DNA from: Roseimaritima sp.
GTDB taxonomy: Bacteria > Planctomycetota > Planctomycetia > Pirellulales > Pirellulaceae
NCBI GenBank assembly: GCA_007124075.1
Contig: SLFV01000348.1
Coordinates: 1 to 6,790 of the forward strand
DNA: 6,790 nucleotides
Reading direction: 5' to 3'
Shown here one piece after another: positions 6,729 to 6,790 of this stretch (positions within the stretch are counted from its first letter, which is position 1; every line of letters begins with the position of its first letter). The notes below the pieces were generated by a model. It was not told the DNA's origin and did no database searches. It saw only the letters and a program-made list of their open reading frames with translations. The position numbers were made by a program, and so were the translations under genes.

Positions 6729-6741
6729 CCGGATAATCCGG
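6729..6741. repeat. 13-base palindrome CCGGAT-A-ATCCGG
   Basis: Two perfect 6-base arms flank one central A, about 250 bases upstream of the hydrolase ATG and 22 bases upstream of the candidate TTGACA. The dyad could be an operator for a dimeric regulator or a small hairpin; position alone is the only support. Confidence 0.3.
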
Positions 6742-6790
6742 TAACGTATTCGAACGCCAATCCTCAGTCCTAACGGCACTTTTGCTGGAG

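Larger units (their letters stand above)
6484..6790. other. Upstream region of the hydrolase, no supported gene
   Basis: In these 307 bases two overlapping minus-strand frames are open. One starts at a GTG at 6779 and stops at 6480. The other comes in from the right edge and stops at a TGA at 6615-6613; it could be the last 58 codons of an off-window gene (it includes DWRSNTLPDYPELHKDTL). Neither matches a family I know, and they compete for the same bases, so I call neither. The region also holds a 13-base palindrome and a 7-base tandem repeat (GCACGCA twice, 6654-6667). Confidence 0.5.

Noticed and set aside
6480..6779. A 99-codon minus-strand frame upstream of the hydrolase
   Set aside because: GTG start, no recognisable domain, competes with another open frame on the same strand and overlaps the hydrolase start by four bases.
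1..6790. A hidden CRISPR, defence, phage or transposon system
   Set aside because: No regularly spaced repeats, transposase, integrase, nuclease or toxin-antitoxin pair was found; the genes are ordinary envelope and metabolic types.

Overview
The window is a stretch of bacterial chromosome that looks planctomycete, most likely Pirellulaceae (Rhodopirellula or Blastopirellula type). The main reason is the left-hand gene, which has the planctomycete-style cytochrome c + DUF1587 + DUF1595 + DUF1592 architecture. Moderate GC, few Shine-Dalgarno sequences, loosely packed genes and exported hydrolases agree with this. The assignment is inferred from gene content, not from a database search.

Layout, left to right. 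(1) 1-1616, minus strand: the first 538 codons of a secreted c-type cytochrome/DUF1592 protein whose C-terminus lies beyond the left edge. (2) 1617-1963: a 347-base gene-poor gap holding a near-consensus minus-strand sigma-70 promoter (CTGACA-N17-TATAAT), which implies a leader of about 230 nt for gene 1. The leader has a 13-bp perfect inverted repeat and a 12-bp palindrome. (3) 1964-3289, minus: a membrane-anchored protein of unknown function with an AsmA-like look. (4) 3290-3467: a divergent intergenic region with several overlapping short repeats and a GCTACAAT -10 element for the next gene. (5) 3468-4457, plus: a 10-helix transporter of the bile acid:sodium symporter (BASS, SBF-like) superfamily. 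(6) 4458-4605: a short convergent gap without an obvious terminator. (7) 4606-6483, minus: an exported CocE/NonD-type serine hydrolase with a complete predicted catalytic triad. (8) 6484-6790: upstream region of the hydrolase, with no gene I can support.

No operon joins these genes: each is separated from its neighbours by 148-347 bases and the strands change. A functional link among them is not shown. The common thread is the cell envelope: two exported proteins, one membrane-anchored protein and one transporter. I see no CRISPR array, transposase, phage gene, tRNA, rRNA or defence system. The most interesting non-coding signal is the gene 1 leader; the rest is ordinary planctomycete chromosome.
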